Below, piece by piece: positions 26,442-37,400 of a stretch of DNA of 64,000 nt; within the stretch, counting starts at the first letter, position 1; every line of letters begins with the position of its first letter. The translations under genes and the position numbers were made by a program. Origin of the DNA: Duganella lactea. Its GTDB lineage: Bacteria; Pseudomonadota; Gammaproteobacteria; Burkholderiales; Burkholderiaceae_D. The stretch spans positions 1 to 64,000 of the forward strand of contig NZ_WWCP01000001.1 in NCBI RefSeq assembly GCF_009857505.1. The letters are read 5' to 3'. The notes under the pieces are model-generated. The model searched no databases, was not told the origin of the DNA, and saw nothing but the letters and a program-made list of their open reading frames with translations.

Positions 26442-26972
26442 TCAGTGATGCGTCCAGGCGACGAAGCCCACCGTGCCGAGCGCCACGGCAACGCCATACG
26501 GCATGCCACCGACGCTGTCGGCCGGCGGCAGCGGCACCGGCAGCAGCGGCACTCCTAACAAACGCAACAGCAACGGCTTGCACAGCAGCGCCAGATTGCG
26601 CAGGCCCTGCCGCCAGCGGCCGCCGCACAACAGCAGCGCCAGCGCCAGCACACCGCCGATCACATACGCCAGCGCGGCGATCCTCAGCGCCGGGCCGGGG
26701 CCGGCAAAGCTGCCGACCATGGCCATCAGCTTGACGTCGCCGGCGGCCATGCCGCGCAGCAGGTACAGCGGCAGGAACAAAAAAAAGCCGGCCACCGCGC
26801 CGGCCAACCACTGCGACAGCGGCGCCCAGGGCGGCCCGGCCAGCAGGTGCAGGATCAGCGCCAGCAACAGGCCGCTGAGGATCAGAACGTTGGGGATCTT
26901 GCGCAGGGCCAGGTCGGTCAGCGCCGCCTGCGTCACCAGGCAGATCAGAATCACTTCGAGGGCATTGAGCAT
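26442..26972 (-). CDS. tadV: Prepilin peptidase TadV (CpaA)
   Basis: 176 residues from ATG 26972. It is a GxGD-type aspartic protease: about six membrane segments, with the first catalytic Asp in TDLALRKIPN (about 20) and the second in GDVKLMAMVG (about 76). No N-terminal methylase domain is present, which is typical of TadV rather than PilD. It cleaves the Flp pilin and minor pilins before the conserved xxxEY stretch. It starts 56 bp after the flp stop. The longer frame upstream is the flp region read in another frame. Confidence 0.9.
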   Translation of the reverse strand: MLNALEVILICLVTQAALTDLALRKIPNVLILSGLLLALILHLLAGPPWAPLSQWLAGAVAGFFLFLPLYLLRGMAAGDVKLMAMVGSFAGPGPALRIAALAYVIGGVLALALLLCGGRWRQGLRNLALLCKPLLLRLLGVPLLPVPLPPADSVGGMPYGVAVALGTVGFVAWTHH

Positions 26973-27028
26973 GGGAAGGCTCCGCGAAAAGGCTCTCCAG
27001 CCTGGCTGCGACTGGAAAGCCGGGCTGC

Positions 27029-27208
27029 TTACGTCACTTTGATTTTCAGGGCGATGGCCTGGAAGGCATCCCCCAGCGCCGGTCCCAGATAGGCGAACGC
27101 GGCCGCCACGGCGGTCACCATGGTTGCCGCGATCAGGCCGTATTCGATGGCCGTGATCCCGTCCTCGTCGCGCGCAAACTCTTTTGCAATTGCCATCAGC
27201 GAGTGCAT
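27029..27208 (-). CDS. flp: Flp-type pilin
   Basis: 59 residues from ATG 27208 behind AAGGAG. The leader ends at a Gly before ITAIEY, the Flp cleavage site (G then xxxxEY), and a hydrophobic helix follows (GLIAATMVTAVAAAFAYL). This is the major subunit of Tad pili, used in adhesion and biofilm formation. It is first in the tad operon (minus strand) and probably made in the largest amount. The upstream in-frame ATG at 27262 would give an extra 18 residues with no leader logic. Confidence 0.93.
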   Translation of the reverse strand: MHSLMAIAKEFARDEDGITAIEYGLIAATMVTAVAAAFAYLGPALGDAFQAIALKIKVT

Positions 27209-27461
27209 GTCGTACTCCTTGGTTAGTCCATAAAAAGCCTCTGATGCCATGTTCCGCACCATTGCTTGCCACTATACGGAGGCTGTATCCAAGAGGGTTG
27301 ATGCCACGCAAGCTTTCCTTGTGGAATCTTTTCTAATCTATGTTGAAGATGATTGTAGGAAAAAAAACTCATTATTAGGCAATGTTAGTTTTTTTCACAC
27401 ATGAGAATTGCTTCAGTTGCAAAAAGCTATTATCCTGATCAGCTGTTTTTTGGAAAGGCAT

Positions 27462-28505
27462 ATGGATTCCCTACTGAAACACATGGTGGACATGACCGGT
27501 CACCGCGATCACACGATGCTCGACATCTCGGTGATTTCGGCGGTGCAGGAGCTTGCCTGCGCCAGTCAGGTCCGTGTGCTGACGCTGGCCACGGTCAGAG
27601 GGAAGGTGTTTGTCCGTCCGCGCGCCCTCATCCGCGCCGGCGAAACGGCGCAGATGATCGACACCGCCTACCAGCAGCATCCGGGCGATCCGATCGAGCG
27701 CACGCCGGCGCTGGCGCAATGCATCGCCCGCCACGAGACCAGCGCCGAGCTCGCCAACGAGGCCGGTGAGCACACGCTGTGGCTGCCGATCTGGCTCGGC
27801 GACAAGGCCGACACCTGCCTGGAAATCGTCCATCCGACGCCGTACACCCGGGAGACCATCCACGTCATCGGCGGCATCGTCAACGTCTACCGCAATTTCC
27901 AGAATCTGCTGGACTACAGCGAACGCGATTCGCTGACCGGCCTGCTCAACCGCAAGACCTTCGACGACCAGCTGTCCAAGATGCTGGCCGCCAGCACCGA
28001 GCAGGACGCCATCACGCTGCCGGGCGAGCCGGAGCGCCGCACCCACAGCGACGAGGAAAAGCAATGGCTGGCGGTGGTCGATGTCGACCATTTCAAGCAC
28101 GTGAACGACCGTTTCGGCCATTTATACGGCGATGAGGTGCTGATCCTGATCGCCAACCTGCTGACCACGTCGTTCCGCGCGCAGGACCGCGTGTTCCGTT
28201 TCGGCGGCGAGGAGTTCGTCGTGCTGCTGCGCTCGGCCACGCTGGACAACGCCAAGAAAATCATCGAGCGCTTCCGCATGAACGTGGCCGCGCACGACTT
28301 CCCGCAGGTGGGCAAGGTGACGGTGAGTGTGGGCTTTGTCAGCATCAGCGCGCTGGAGGCGCCGGTGATCATCCTCGGCCACGCCGACCAGGCGCTGTAC
28401 TACGCCAAGAGCCACGGCCGCAACCTGGTGTGCCACTACGACGAGCTGGTCAGCGGCGGCCTGCTGCAGACCATCGAATCCAACGATACCGCCGAGTTCT
28501 TCTAG
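27462..28505 (+). CDS. Diguanylate cyclase (GGDEF)
   Basis: 347 residues from ATG 27462. Residues 1-155 form a GAF-like or unknown sensory part (VISAVQELACASQVRVLTLATV in part). The GGDEF domain (about 158-330) has DSLTGLLNR, VDVDHFKHVNDRFGH, the active-site signature GGEEF (248-252) and an I-site RAQD five residues earlier. It should make c-di-GMP from two GTP and be feedback-inhibited. No membrane segment is present, so it is cytosolic. Its TAG stop overlaps, within CTAG, the TAG stop of the convergent HD-GYP gene. It starts 253 bp from the flp gene, which points the other way. Confidence 0.92.
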   Translation: MDSLLKHMVDMTGHRDHTMLDISVISAVQELACASQVRVLTLATVRGKVFVRPRALIRAGETAQMIDTAYQQHPGDPIERTPALAQCIARHETSAELANEAGEHTLWLPIWLGDKADTCLEIVHPTPYTRETIHVIGGIVNVYRNFQNLLDYSERDSLTGLLNRKTFDDQLSKMLAASTEQDAITLPGEPERRTHSDEEKQWLAVVDVDHFKHVNDRFGHLYGDEVLILIANLLTTSFRAQDRVFRFGGEEFVVLLRSATLDNAKKIIERFRMNVAAHDFPQVGKVTVSVGFVSISALEAPVIILGHADQALYYAKSHGRNLVCHYDELVSGGLLQTIESNDTAEFF

Positions 28506-29725
28506 GCGGCCACCGTCAGGAAGCGCATCGGATCGACATTCCATTTGTCCGGCGACTCCTGGCCGACGATCTTGTCGCCGCCGCCAAAGCCCAGCCCGCG
28601 CGACAAATCGACGGTTTCCGGCTTGATGTAGACATTCTTCTTGGTGTGGAAGAACACGTTGACCTTGGGCGCCAGCAGATTGGTTTCATGCGATTCCACC
28701 ACCACCCCCAGCCGACCCGACTCCAGCAGCACCATGGTGCCCACCGGATAAATGCCGACACAGCGCATGAATTCCTGCGCATACTGCGGGTTGAAATGGA
28801 ACTTGCTCCACTCGTAGATCTTGCGCAGCGCCGCCGCCGCCGGCAAACCCTTGCGGTAGCAGCGGTCTGAGGTAATGGCATCGTACACATCGACAATAGC
28901 GGCCATCTGCGCCAGTTCGCTGATCTGGCCGCTGGCCTGACTGCCGGGGTAGCCGCTGCCGTCGCAGCGCTCGTGGTGATGCAGCGTGATATCGAGCGGA
29001 ATCGGGCCAATCTCCGGCGATTGCTTGAGGATGCGGTAGCCATCTTCCGGATGCTTCTTGACGATGGCGAATTCCTCGTCGCTCAGCGCACCGGGCTTGT
29101 TGAGTATGTCGTCGGGCACCAGCGCCTTGCCGGTGTCGTGCAGCAGCCCGCCCAGGCCGGCCTGGTGGGTCATGTCGGCCGGCAGGTTGCGCGAGCGGCA
29201 GAACGCCACCAGCAGCGTACACACGCTAACCGAGTGCAAAAAGGTGTAATCGTCCTTGTTCTTGATCCGCAGCAGGCCGATCAGCGCGCCCGGATTGCGC
29301 AGGATCGACTCGGTGATGTTCTGCACCACCGGCTGCACCTGGTCCAGCTCGATGGCCTTGCCGAGCCGGGCGTCGCGCATCACACTGCGCACCAGCGTCG
29401 AGGCCTGATGGCGGATCTTCACCGCACGCTGCAGCTCCTCGCCCAGCGAAACGCGTGCCGGAATCGGCGCCTGGACGGCCAGGTCGACGATCTCGCGCTC
29501 GGTGGCCGCTTGCGCTTCGGCCAGCGTCGGCGCATCCTCCACATCGTGTCCCCTGGCGCTGTCGATGACCACGGTACGGATGCCGGCGTCGACGATCTTG
29601 CGGATTTCGTCCGGGCTGGAAAGCATAAAACGGTTGCGCACAAATGGATGGGTCATCCAGTCGCAGCTCAAGTCATGAATATACATGCCGAGTTTCAGCT
29701 GAGAAGCATCAACTTTCTTTAACAT
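28502..29725 (-). CDS. HD-GYP domain c-di-GMP phosphodiesterase
   Basis: 407 residues from ATG 29725 (an upstream ATG at 29740 is possible). An N-terminal DUF3391-like part (about 1-120) is followed by an HD-GYP domain (about 130-330) with HDTGK (His196, Asp197) and HHERCDGSGYPG (about 249-260). It hydrolyses c-di-GMP, often to GMP. It converges on the GGDEF gene, and the two share the four bases of their overlapping stops. The pair looks like an opposing make/break switch for one c-di-GMP pool, perhaps serving the adjacent Tad pilus. Confidence 0.92.
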   Translation of the reverse strand: MLKKVDASQLKLGMYIHDLSCDWMTHPFVRNRFMLSSPDEIRKIVDAGIRTVVIDSARGHDVEDAPTLAEAQAATEREIVDLAVQAPIPARVSLGEELQRAVKIRHQASTLVRSVMRDARLGKAIELDQVQPVVQNITESILRNPGALIGLLRIKNKDDYTFLHSVSVCTLLVAFCRSRNLPADMTHQAGLGGLLHDTGKALVPDDILNKPGALSDEEFAIVKKHPEDGYRILKQSPEIGPIPLDITLHHHERCDGSGYPGSQASGQISELAQMAAIVDVYDAITSDRCYRKGLPAAAALRKIYEWSKFHFNPQYAQEFMRCVGIYPVGTMVLLESGRLGVVVESHETNLLAPKVNVFFHTKKNVYIKPETVDLSRGLGFGGGDKIVGQESPDKWNVDPMRFLTVAA

Positions 29726-29810
29726 ACGAATACCCATCAAATAGAAGCTGGACGTTACGCCGTCATGCATTCAGTATAACAAAACGTTTCTCTGAGGGAC
29801 TTAAATTTAC

Positions 29811-30743
29811 ATGGAACTGCGCCAGTTACGCTATTTTGTTGCCATCGCCGATCACGGCTCGCTGTCGCGCGCGGCGCTGATGTTGCACATTGCCCAGCCC
29901 GCGCTGACCCAGCAGCTGCGCCAGCTGGAGCAGGAACTGGGCGTGCAGCTGCTGCACCGCACCGCCCAGGGCGTGCTCAGCACGGATGCCGGCAAAGTGT
30001 TCTACGAGCACGCCCAGGCCATCCTCAAGCAGGTGGCCGACGCCCGCTCGGCGGTGGCGCAGTCGGCCGAACGGCCCAGCGGCAGCGTCACGCTGGGGCT
30101 GCCGCAGAGCATCTCCGGCGCGCTGGCCCTGCCGCTGCTGAAGGCCAGCCGCGCGCAGTATCCGGAAATCACGCTGCAGCTGACCGAGGAGCTGACCGGC
30201 AACCTCAGCGACCAGCTCAAGTCCGGCCGCGTCAATCTGGCCGTGCTGTTCGATGACGGCCAGCTGAGCCAGTTCGCCACCAGTCCGCTGGCGGAGGAGG
30301 AACTGCATTTCATCTGCCACGCCGACGCGGCGCAGGCCACCGCCGCACCGGCGGAGATCACGCTGGAGCAGGCTTTGCAGGCGGCGCTGATCCTGCCCGG
30401 CCTGCAACACGGCGTGCGGCCGCGGATTGAAAGCGTGGCGCGCGCGGCCGGCCTCAACGTCGGCAGCGTGATCGAAATCAACTCCATCGCCATCCTCAAA
30501 TCCGCGCTGCTGGCGGACATGGGCGCCACCATCCTGCCCTCGGCGCCGGTGCTGGACGAACTGCGGCGCGGCGCCCTGCGCGCCCGGCGCATCCACAGTC
30601 CGGCGATTTCGCGCACCGTGGTGTTGTGCTCGTCACGAAACATTCCACCAACCAACGCCGCCGCCGCCATCGGCAGACTGGTGCGCCAAGTCAGCGAGCA
30701 GCTGTGTGCCGCCGGCCTGTGGCCCGGTGCCACCCCCCTATAA
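29811..30743 (+). CDS. LysR-family transcriptional regulator (Nac-like)
   Basis: 310 residues. It opens MELRQLRYFVAIADHGSLSRAA with the winged helix-turn-helix (about 1-60; RVNLAVLFD lies in the effector part), then the substrate-binding domain (about 88-290). The sequence resembles the Nac/Cbl branch of LysR proteins, but the ligand is not predictable. It is 86 bp from the divergent HD-GYP gene start and 164 bp upstream of the IOR gene, which is co-oriented, so it may control either side. Confidence 0.9.
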   Translation: MELRQLRYFVAIADHGSLSRAALMLHIAQPALTQQLRQLEQELGVQLLHRTAQGVLSTDAGKVFYEHAQAILKQVADARSAVAQSAERPSGSVTLGLPQSISGALALPLLKASRAQYPEITLQLTEELTGNLSDQLKSGRVNLAVLFDDGQLSQFATSPLAEEELHFICHADAAQATAAPAEITLEQALQAALILPGLQHGVRPRIESVARAAGLNVGSVIEINSIAILKSALLADMGATILPSAPVLDELRRGALRARRIHSPAISRTVVLCSSRNIPPTNAAAAIGRLVRQVSEQLCAAGLWPGATPL

Positions 30744-30907
30744 GATTTTCTTATACCCCCATCGGGATTCGGTATTTCCGTATACGTCAAGTAGCGCCGA
30801 TACTGGGAGCAAGCCGCCGACCAGGCGGCATGATGGCTTGACCCTGGCGCGTCCACCCGACGTCCCCCAGTTCGAGCGCGATCCAACGACCAGACGGAGA
30901 CACCGCC

Positions 30908-33900
30908 ATGCCAGACGGCACCAGCTCGCTCACCTCCGTGAGCCTCGACGACAAATACACCTCCACCAACGGCAAGATCTTCCTGTCCGGCATCCAGGCG
31001 CTGGTGCGCCTGCCGATGATCCAGCACGCGCGCGACAAGACCGCCGGCCTGAACACCGCCGGCTTCATCTCCGGCTACCGCGGCTCGCCGCTGGGCGGCC
31101 TGGATGAAAACCTGTGGCAGGCCAAGCCGCATCTGGCGGCGCACAATGTGCAGTTCGTGCCGGGCGTGAACGAGGATCTGGCGGCCACCGCCGTCTGGGG
31201 CTCGCAGCAGGTGGATCTGATCGGCGAATCAAAATACGACGGCGTGTTCGCCATGTGGTACGGCAAGGGCCCCGGCGTCGACCGCTGCGGCGACGTGTTC
31301 AAGCACATGAACCACGCCGGCACGGCCAAGCACGGCGGCGTGTTGCTGGTGGCGGGCGACGACCATGGCGCGTATTCATCCACACTGCCGCACCAGTCGG
31401 ACCATATCTTCTCGGCCTGCATGGTGCCGGTGCTCTACCCTTGCAATGTGCAGGAATACCTGGACCTGGGCGTGCATGGCTGGGCCATGTCGCGCTTCTC
31501 CGGCTGCGCGGTGGCCTTCAAGGCGCTGGCCGACACGGTGGAATCGTCGGCCTCGATCGACGCCGATCCGTTCCGCGTCGAGGTCAAGCTACCGAAGGAC
31601 TTCGTCATGCCGCCCGGCGGCCTGAATGCCCGCCTGTCGTCCGTGCCATTGGGCCAGCAGGCGCGCAATCAGGAAGCGCTGATGCAGGACTACAAAATCT
31701 ACGCGGCGCTGGCCTACGCGCGCGAGAACAAGCTGAATCACACCACCATCGATTCGCAAGATGCGAAGCTGGGCATCATCGCCTCCGGCAAATCCTACCT
31801 GGACGTGCTGGAAGCGCTGGAAGAACTGGGCATCGATGAAGCGATGGCCGCCAAGGTCGGCCTGCGCCTGTTCAAGGTGGCGATGCCCTGGCCGCTGGAA
31901 CCGGACAGCGTGCGCGAATTCGCGCAGGGCCTCGATGAAATCCTGGTGGTGGAAGAAAAGCGCCAGTTCGTCGAATACCAGCTGAAGGAACAGCTGTACA
32001 ACTGGCGTGACGACGTGCGGCCGCGCGTGATCGGCAAGTTCGACGACAAGGGCGAGTGGGTGGCGCCGCGCGGCGAATGGCTGCTGCCGCCAAAGGCCGA
32101 CTTCTCGGTCTCGCAAGTGGCGCGCGTGATCGCCAGCCGCGTGGCGCGCTACATCAGCGACGCCCACATTCAGGACCAGATCAAGGCGCGCCTGGCCTTC
32201 CTCGACGCGAAAGACGCGGTGCTGAAGAAGGCCATCAACACGCCCTTCCGTCCAGCGTTCTACTGCTCCGGGTGCCCGCACAACACCTCGACCAAGGTAC
32301 CGGACGGTTCGTTCGCGCTGGCCGGCATCGGCTGCCATGTGATGGCCACCTCGATCTACCCCGAGTACAACAAGCTGACCACCCACATGGGCGGCGAAGG
32401 CGCGCCGTGGATCGGCCAGGCCGCGTTCTCCAAAGTGCCGCATGTGTTCCAGAATCTCGGCGACGGCACCTACTTCCACTCCGGCTACCTGGCGATCCGC
32501 GCCGCGGTGGCGGCGCGCGTCAATATCACCTACAAAATTCTGTACAACGACGCGGTGGCCATGACCGGCGGCCAGCCGGTGGACGGCCAGACCTCGGTGC
32601 CGATGATCGCCCAGCAGATGGCGGCTGAGGGGGTAAAACGAATTGCGCTGGTGACGGAAGACCTGTCGCGCTACACCGACCGCGGCGCCCTGCCGGCCAT
32701 CGTCACACTGCACGACCGCAAGGACATGGACACGGTGCAGCGCGAGCTGCGCGACATCGCCGGCGTATCGGTGCTGATCTACGACCAGACCTGCGCCGCA
32801 GAAAAGCGCCGCCGCCGCAAAACCGGCGCCTATCCGGATATCGCCAAACGCATGGTCATCAACGAAGCGGTATGCGAAGGCTGCGGAGACTGCGGCATTC
32901 AATCGAACTGCGTGTCCATCCTGCCGAAGGAAACCGAGTTCGGCCGCAAGCGCACCATCGACCAGTCGTCATGCAACAAGGACTACTCGTGCGTGAAAGG
33001 CTTCTGCCCGAGCTTCGTCACGGTGGAAGGCGGCGCGCTGAAAAAATCCAAGGCCGGCGCCACGTCAAGCGATGACGGCTGGGACGCGCTGCCGGCACCC
33101 GCGCTGCCGGACTGCGAACATCCCTACAACATCCTGATCAACGGCATCGGCGGCACCGGTGTGATCACCGTCGGCGCGCTGATGGGCATGGCCGCGCACA
33201 TCGAAGGCAAAGGCGCCTCGGTGCTGGACATGACCGGCATGTCGCAGAAAAACGGCTCGGTCACCTCGCATGTGAAGATCACGCTTACGCCGTCGCACCT
33301 GCGCGCGCAACGTATCGCCACCGGCGAGGCGGACGTCATCCTCGGCTGCGACATGCTGACCGCCGGCGCCGCAGACGCGGTATCCAAGATGCGCCCCGGC
33401 CGCACGCTGGCCATCGTCAATCTGCACGAGCAGCCACCCGGCACCTTTGCGCAGAACGCCGACTGGCAGTACCCGGCCGCCGAGGTACGCGCGCTGATCG
33501 AAGAATCGGTCGGCGCGGGCGCGGCGGACTTCATCGACGCCACCAAGCTGGCCACCGCGCTGATGGGCGACTCGATCGCCGCCAACCTGTTCATGCTGGG
33601 CTATGCGTGGCAACGCGGCCGCATTCCGCTCAAAGAAGAATCGCTGCTGCGCGCGATCGAACTGAATGGCGTGGCCGTCGCCTCCAACAAAAAAAGCTTC
33701 CTGTGGGGCCGCCGCGCCGCCGTGGATCTGAAGCGCGTGGAACGCGTCGCCACGCCGGCACAACCCATCGTACTGCAAATGCCGCAAAACCTGGACAGCA
33801 TCGTCGCCAAGCGCATGGAGTTCCTCACGGCCTACCAGAACGCCGCCTACGCCAACACCTACTCGGAACTGGTGGCGCAAGTGCGCGCACGCGAGACGGC

Positions 33901-34426
33901 GCTGGGCCTGAACAACCAGCTGTCCACCGCCGTCGCCAAGTACTACTTCAAGCTGATGGCCTACAAGGATGAATACGAAGTGGCGCGTCTGTACACGGAC
34001 GGCCGCTTTGTCGAACAGCTCAAGCAGCAGTTCGAGGGCGACTTCAGCGTGAAGTTCAATCTGGCGCCGCCGCTGTTCGCGAAGAAGGACGCCAAGGGCC
34101 ATCTGGTGAAGGCGGAATTCGGCTCGTGGATGTGGAACGCTTTCAGGCTGCTGGCGAAAATGAAGGGCCTGCGCGGCGGCATGTTCGACATCTTCGGCCA
34201 TACCGAAGAACGCAAGATGGAGCGCGCGCTGATCGCCGAATACCGCGAACTGGTGGCCACGCTGATCGGCAAGCTGGATGCGGACAACCACGCCGTTGCC
34301 GTGGAACTAGCCTCGCTGCCCGAGAAGGTACGTGGCTTCGGCCACGTGAAGGAAGCCGCCGTCGCCACCTTCCACGCCGACAAGGCCCGCCTGCTGACGC
34401 AATTTGACCAGAAACGCGCCGCCTGA
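30908..34426 (+). CDS. Indolepyruvate:ferredoxin oxidoreductase, fused single chain
   Basis: 1172 residues. It is a single-chain 2-oxoacid:ferredoxin oxidoreductase in which the IorA- and IorB-like parts are fused. The N-terminal pyrimidine-binding and the TPP-binding domains (about 20-600) contain GYRGSPLGG and the GCHVMATS / GGEGAPWIG segments. A ferredoxin-like cysteine cluster CEGCGDCGIQSNC follows at about 655. The gamma-type domain then has NGIGGTGVITVGALMG (about 745). It decarboxylates aryl or branched 2-oxoacids to acyl-CoA with electron transfer to an Fe-S carrier. IcmF starts 60 bp downstream, suggesting amino-acid catabolism in one operon. Confidence 0.9.
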   Translation: MPDGTSSLTSVSLDDKYTSTNGKIFLSGIQALVRLPMIQHARDKTAGLNTAGFISGYRGSPLGGLDENLWQAKPHLAAHNVQFVPGVNEDLAATAVWGSQQVDLIGESKYDGVFAMWYGKGPGVDRCGDVFKHMNHAGTAKHGGVLLVAGDDHGAYSSTLPHQSDHIFSACMVPVLYPCNVQEYLDLGVHGWAMSRFSGCAVAFKALADTVESSASIDADPFRVEVKLPKDFVMPPGGLNARLSSVPLGQQARNQEALMQDYKIYAALAYARENKLNHTTIDSQDAKLGIIASGKSYLDVLEALEELGIDEAMAAKVGLRLFKVAMPWPLEPDSVREFAQGLDEILVVEEKRQFVEYQLKEQLYNWRDDVRPRVIGKFDDKGEWVAPRGEWLLPPKADFSVSQVARVIASRVARYISDAHIQDQIKARLAFLDAKDAVLKKAINTPFRPAFYCSGCPHNTSTKVPDGSFALAGIGCHVMATSIYPEYNKLTTHMGGEGAPWIGQAAFSKVPHVFQNLGDGTYFHSGYLAIRAAVAARVNITYKILYNDAVAMTGGQPVDGQTSVPMIAQQMAAEGVKRIALVTEDLSRYTDRGALPAIVTLHDRKDMDTVQRELRDIAGVSVLIYDQTCAAEKRRRRKTGAYPDIAKRMVINEAVCEGCGDCGIQSNCVSILPKETEFGRKRTIDQSSCNKDYSCVKGFCPSFVTVEGGALKKSKAGATSSDDGWDALPAPALPDCEHPYNILINGIGGTGVITVGALMGMAAHIEGKGASVLDMTGMSQKNGSVTSHVKITLTPSHLRAQRIATGEADVILGCDMLTAGAADAVSKMRPGRTLAIVNLHEQPPGTFAQNADWQYPAAEVRALIEESVGAGAADFIDATKLATALMGDSIAANLFMLGYAWQRGRIPLKEESLLRAIELNGVAVASNKKSFLWGRRAAVDLKRVERVATPAQPIVLQMPQNLDSIVAKRMEFLTAYQNAAYANTYSELVAQVRARETALGLNNQLSTAVAKYYFKLMAYKDEYEVARLYTDGRFVEQLKQQFEGDFSVKFNLAPPLFAKKDAKGHLVKAEFGSWMWNAFRLLAKMKGLRGGMFDIFGHTEERKMERALIAEYRELVATLIGKLDADNHAVAVELASLPEKVRGFGHVKEAAVATFHADKARLLTQFDQKRAA

Positions 34427-34428
34427 AC

Positions 34429-34451
34429 CGTCCCCCGCTGGCGCGGGGACG
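34429..34451. repeat. Short hairpin between IOR and icmF
   Basis: CGTCCCC and GGGGACG arms of 7 bp around a 9-nt loop, followed by an A-run. It lies in the 60-bp gap between the two genes on the plus strand. It lacks a U-run, so it is more likely a dispersed hairpin or a processing site than a terminator. Confidence 0.5.
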
Positions 34452-34486
34452 AAAAATGAAATTACGCTAAAAATAACGGGACACCA

Positions 34487-37400
34487 ATGAACGACCTCTC
34501 AACTCCGAAAGCTGCGGCCATCGCCGACCAGCCACCGCGCGTGGCGAACAAAATCCGCTTCGTCACGGCCGCGTCCTTGTTCGACGGCCACGATGCCTCG
34601 ATCAACATCATGCGCCGCATCCTGCAATCGAACGGCGTGGAAGTCATCCACCTCGGCCACAACCGCTCGGTGGACGAAGTGGTCACCGCCGCGCTGGCGG
34701 AAGACGTGCAAGGCATCGCCATCTCCAGCTACCAGGGCGGCCATGTCGAATACTTCAAATACATGATCGACCTGCTGCGCCAGCGCGGCGGCGCCCACAT
34801 CAAGGTGTTCGGCGGCGGCGGCGGTGTCATCGTCCCGCACGAAATCGAAGAGCTGCATGCTTACGGCGTCACCAAAATCTTCAGCCCCGAAGACGGCCAG
34901 CGCATGGGCCTCGTCGGCATGATCCAGTGGATGGTGCAGCAGTGCGACATCGACCTGTCGCGCTACGCGCCCACCTCGCTGGTGCCGCTGCGCGAAGGCG
35001 CCGACACCGCCGCGCGCCACCGCCCGCTGGCGCAACTGATCACGGCGCTGGAAAACGAAAAGGCCGCACCCACGCTGCGCGCCGAACTGCTGGCCGCCGC
35101 CGAAGACCTGCCAGCGCCCACGCTGGGCATCACCGGCACCGGCGGCGCCGGCAAATCCTCGCTGACCGATGAACTGATCCGCCGCATCCGCCTCGACCAG
35201 GGCGATACGCTGAACATCGCGGTGATCTCGATCGACCCGTCGCGCCGCAAATCCGGCGGCGCCTTGCTGGGCGACCGTATCCGCATGAACGCCATCAATC
35301 CATGGGCCGGCCAGTCGCGCGTGTTCATGCGCTCTCTCGCCACGCGCGAAGCCGGCTCCGAGATTTCGCAGGCGCTGCCCGACGTCATCGCCGCCTGCAA
35401 GGTGGCCGGCTTTGACCTGGTGATCGTCGAAACCTCCGGCATCGGCCAGGGCGACGCCGCCATCGTGCCGCATGTCGATGTGTCGCTGTACGTGATGACG
35501 CCGGAATTCGGCGCCGCCTCGCAGCTGGAAAAAATCGACATGCTCGATTTTGCCGACTTCATCGCCATCAACAAGTTTGACCGCAAGGGCGCGCTGGACG
35601 CGCTGCGCGACGTCGCCAAGCAGTACCAGCGCAACCGCGAACTGTGGAGCAAGCGCCCGGAAGAGATGCCGGTCTATGGCACGCAAGCCTCGCGCTTCAA
35701 TGACGACGGCGTGACCGCGCTGTATCAAGGCCTGCTGCCCAAGCTCGCCGAATTCGGCCTGCGCGCGCAACCCTCCAAACTGCCGGCGACCGACATCCGC
35801 CACTCCAGCGGCAAGCATGTCATTGTGCCGCCGGCCCGCGCGCGCTACCTGGCGGAGATCGCCGACACCGTGCGCGGCTACCACCGCTTCACGCGCAAGC
35901 AGGTGACGCTGGCGCGCGAACGCCAGCAGCTCAGCGCGACCAAACGCATGCTGGCCATCGCCCACAAGACCGCCGACCTGGACGACCTGATCGCCGAGCG
36001 CGATACCGCCATGGACGCCGGCGCGAAAAAGCTGCTGGCCCAATGGCCGGACATGCAAGCCGCCTACGCCGGCGACGACTACGTGGTCAACATCCGCGAC
36101 AAGGAAATCCGTACACGTCTGGTGCAGCACACGCTGTCCGGCACACGCATACGCAAGGTGGCGCTGCCGCGCTACGAAGACCACGGCGAAATCCTGCGCT
36201 TCCTGATGCTGGAAAACGTGCCGGGTTCCTTCCCTTTCACCGCCGGCGTATTCGCGTTCAAGCGCGAAGGCGAAGACCCGACCCGCATGTTCGCCGGCGA
36301 AGGCGACGCTTTCCGCACCAACCGCCGCTTCAAGCTGGTCTCCACCGGCATGGACGCCAAGCGCCTGTCCACCGCCTTCGACTCGGTCACCTTGTACGGC
36401 GCAGATCCGGCGCTGCGGCCGGACATCTACGGCAAGGTCGGCAACTCCGGCGTATCGATCGCCACGCTGGACGACATGAAAGTGCTGTACGACGGCTTCA
36501 ACCTGTGCAGCCCAAGCACCTCGGTGTCGATGACCATCAACGGTCCGGCGCCAACGATACTGGCGATGTTCATGAACGCCGCCATCGACCAGCAGATCAG
36601 CAAATTCGTCGAAGAGAACAAACGCCAGCCGAGCGCCGACGAAGCGGCCAAGATCAAAGCCTGGGTGCTGCAAAACGTGCGCGGCACCGTGCAGGCCGAC
36701 ATTCTGAAGGAAGACCAGGGCCAAAACACCTGCATCTTCTCGACCGAGTTCTCGCTGAAGGTGATGGGCGACATCCAGGAATACTTTGTCCACCATCAGG
36801 TGCGCAACTTCTACTCGGTGTCGATCTCCGGCTACCACATCGCCGAAGCGGGCGCGAATCCGATCTCACAACTGGCCTTCACGCTGTCGAACGGGTTCAC
36901 GTTTGTGGAAGCCTATCGCGCGCGCGGCATGCACATCGACGACTTCGCGCCCAATCTGTCGTTCTTCTTCTCCAACGGCATGGACCCGGAATACACGGTG
37001 CTGGGCCGCGTCGCCCGCCGCATCTGGGCGGTGGCGATGCGCGACAAATACGGCGCCAACGACCGCTCGCAAAAGCTCAAGTACCACGTGCAGACCTCGG
37101 GCCGATCGCTGCACGCGCAGGAGATCGACTTCAACGACATCCGCACCACGCTGCAAGCGCTGATCGCCGTCTACGACAACTGCAACTCGCTGCACACCAA
37201 CGCCTACGACGAAGCCATCACCACGCCGACCGACGAATCGGTGCGCAGGGCATTGGCAATTCAATTGATCATCAACCGCGAATGGGGCCTGGCCAAGAAC
37301 GAGAATCCGAACCAGGGCGCCTTCATCATCGACGAGCTGACCGACCTGGTGGAAGAAGCTGTGCTGCAGGAGTTCGAGCGCATCGCCGAACGTGGCGGCG

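Noticed and set aside
27209-27330. Sigma-54 promoter before flp
   Set aside because: The best match (TGGCAAG...TGC) has the wrong distance between the GG and GC elements.
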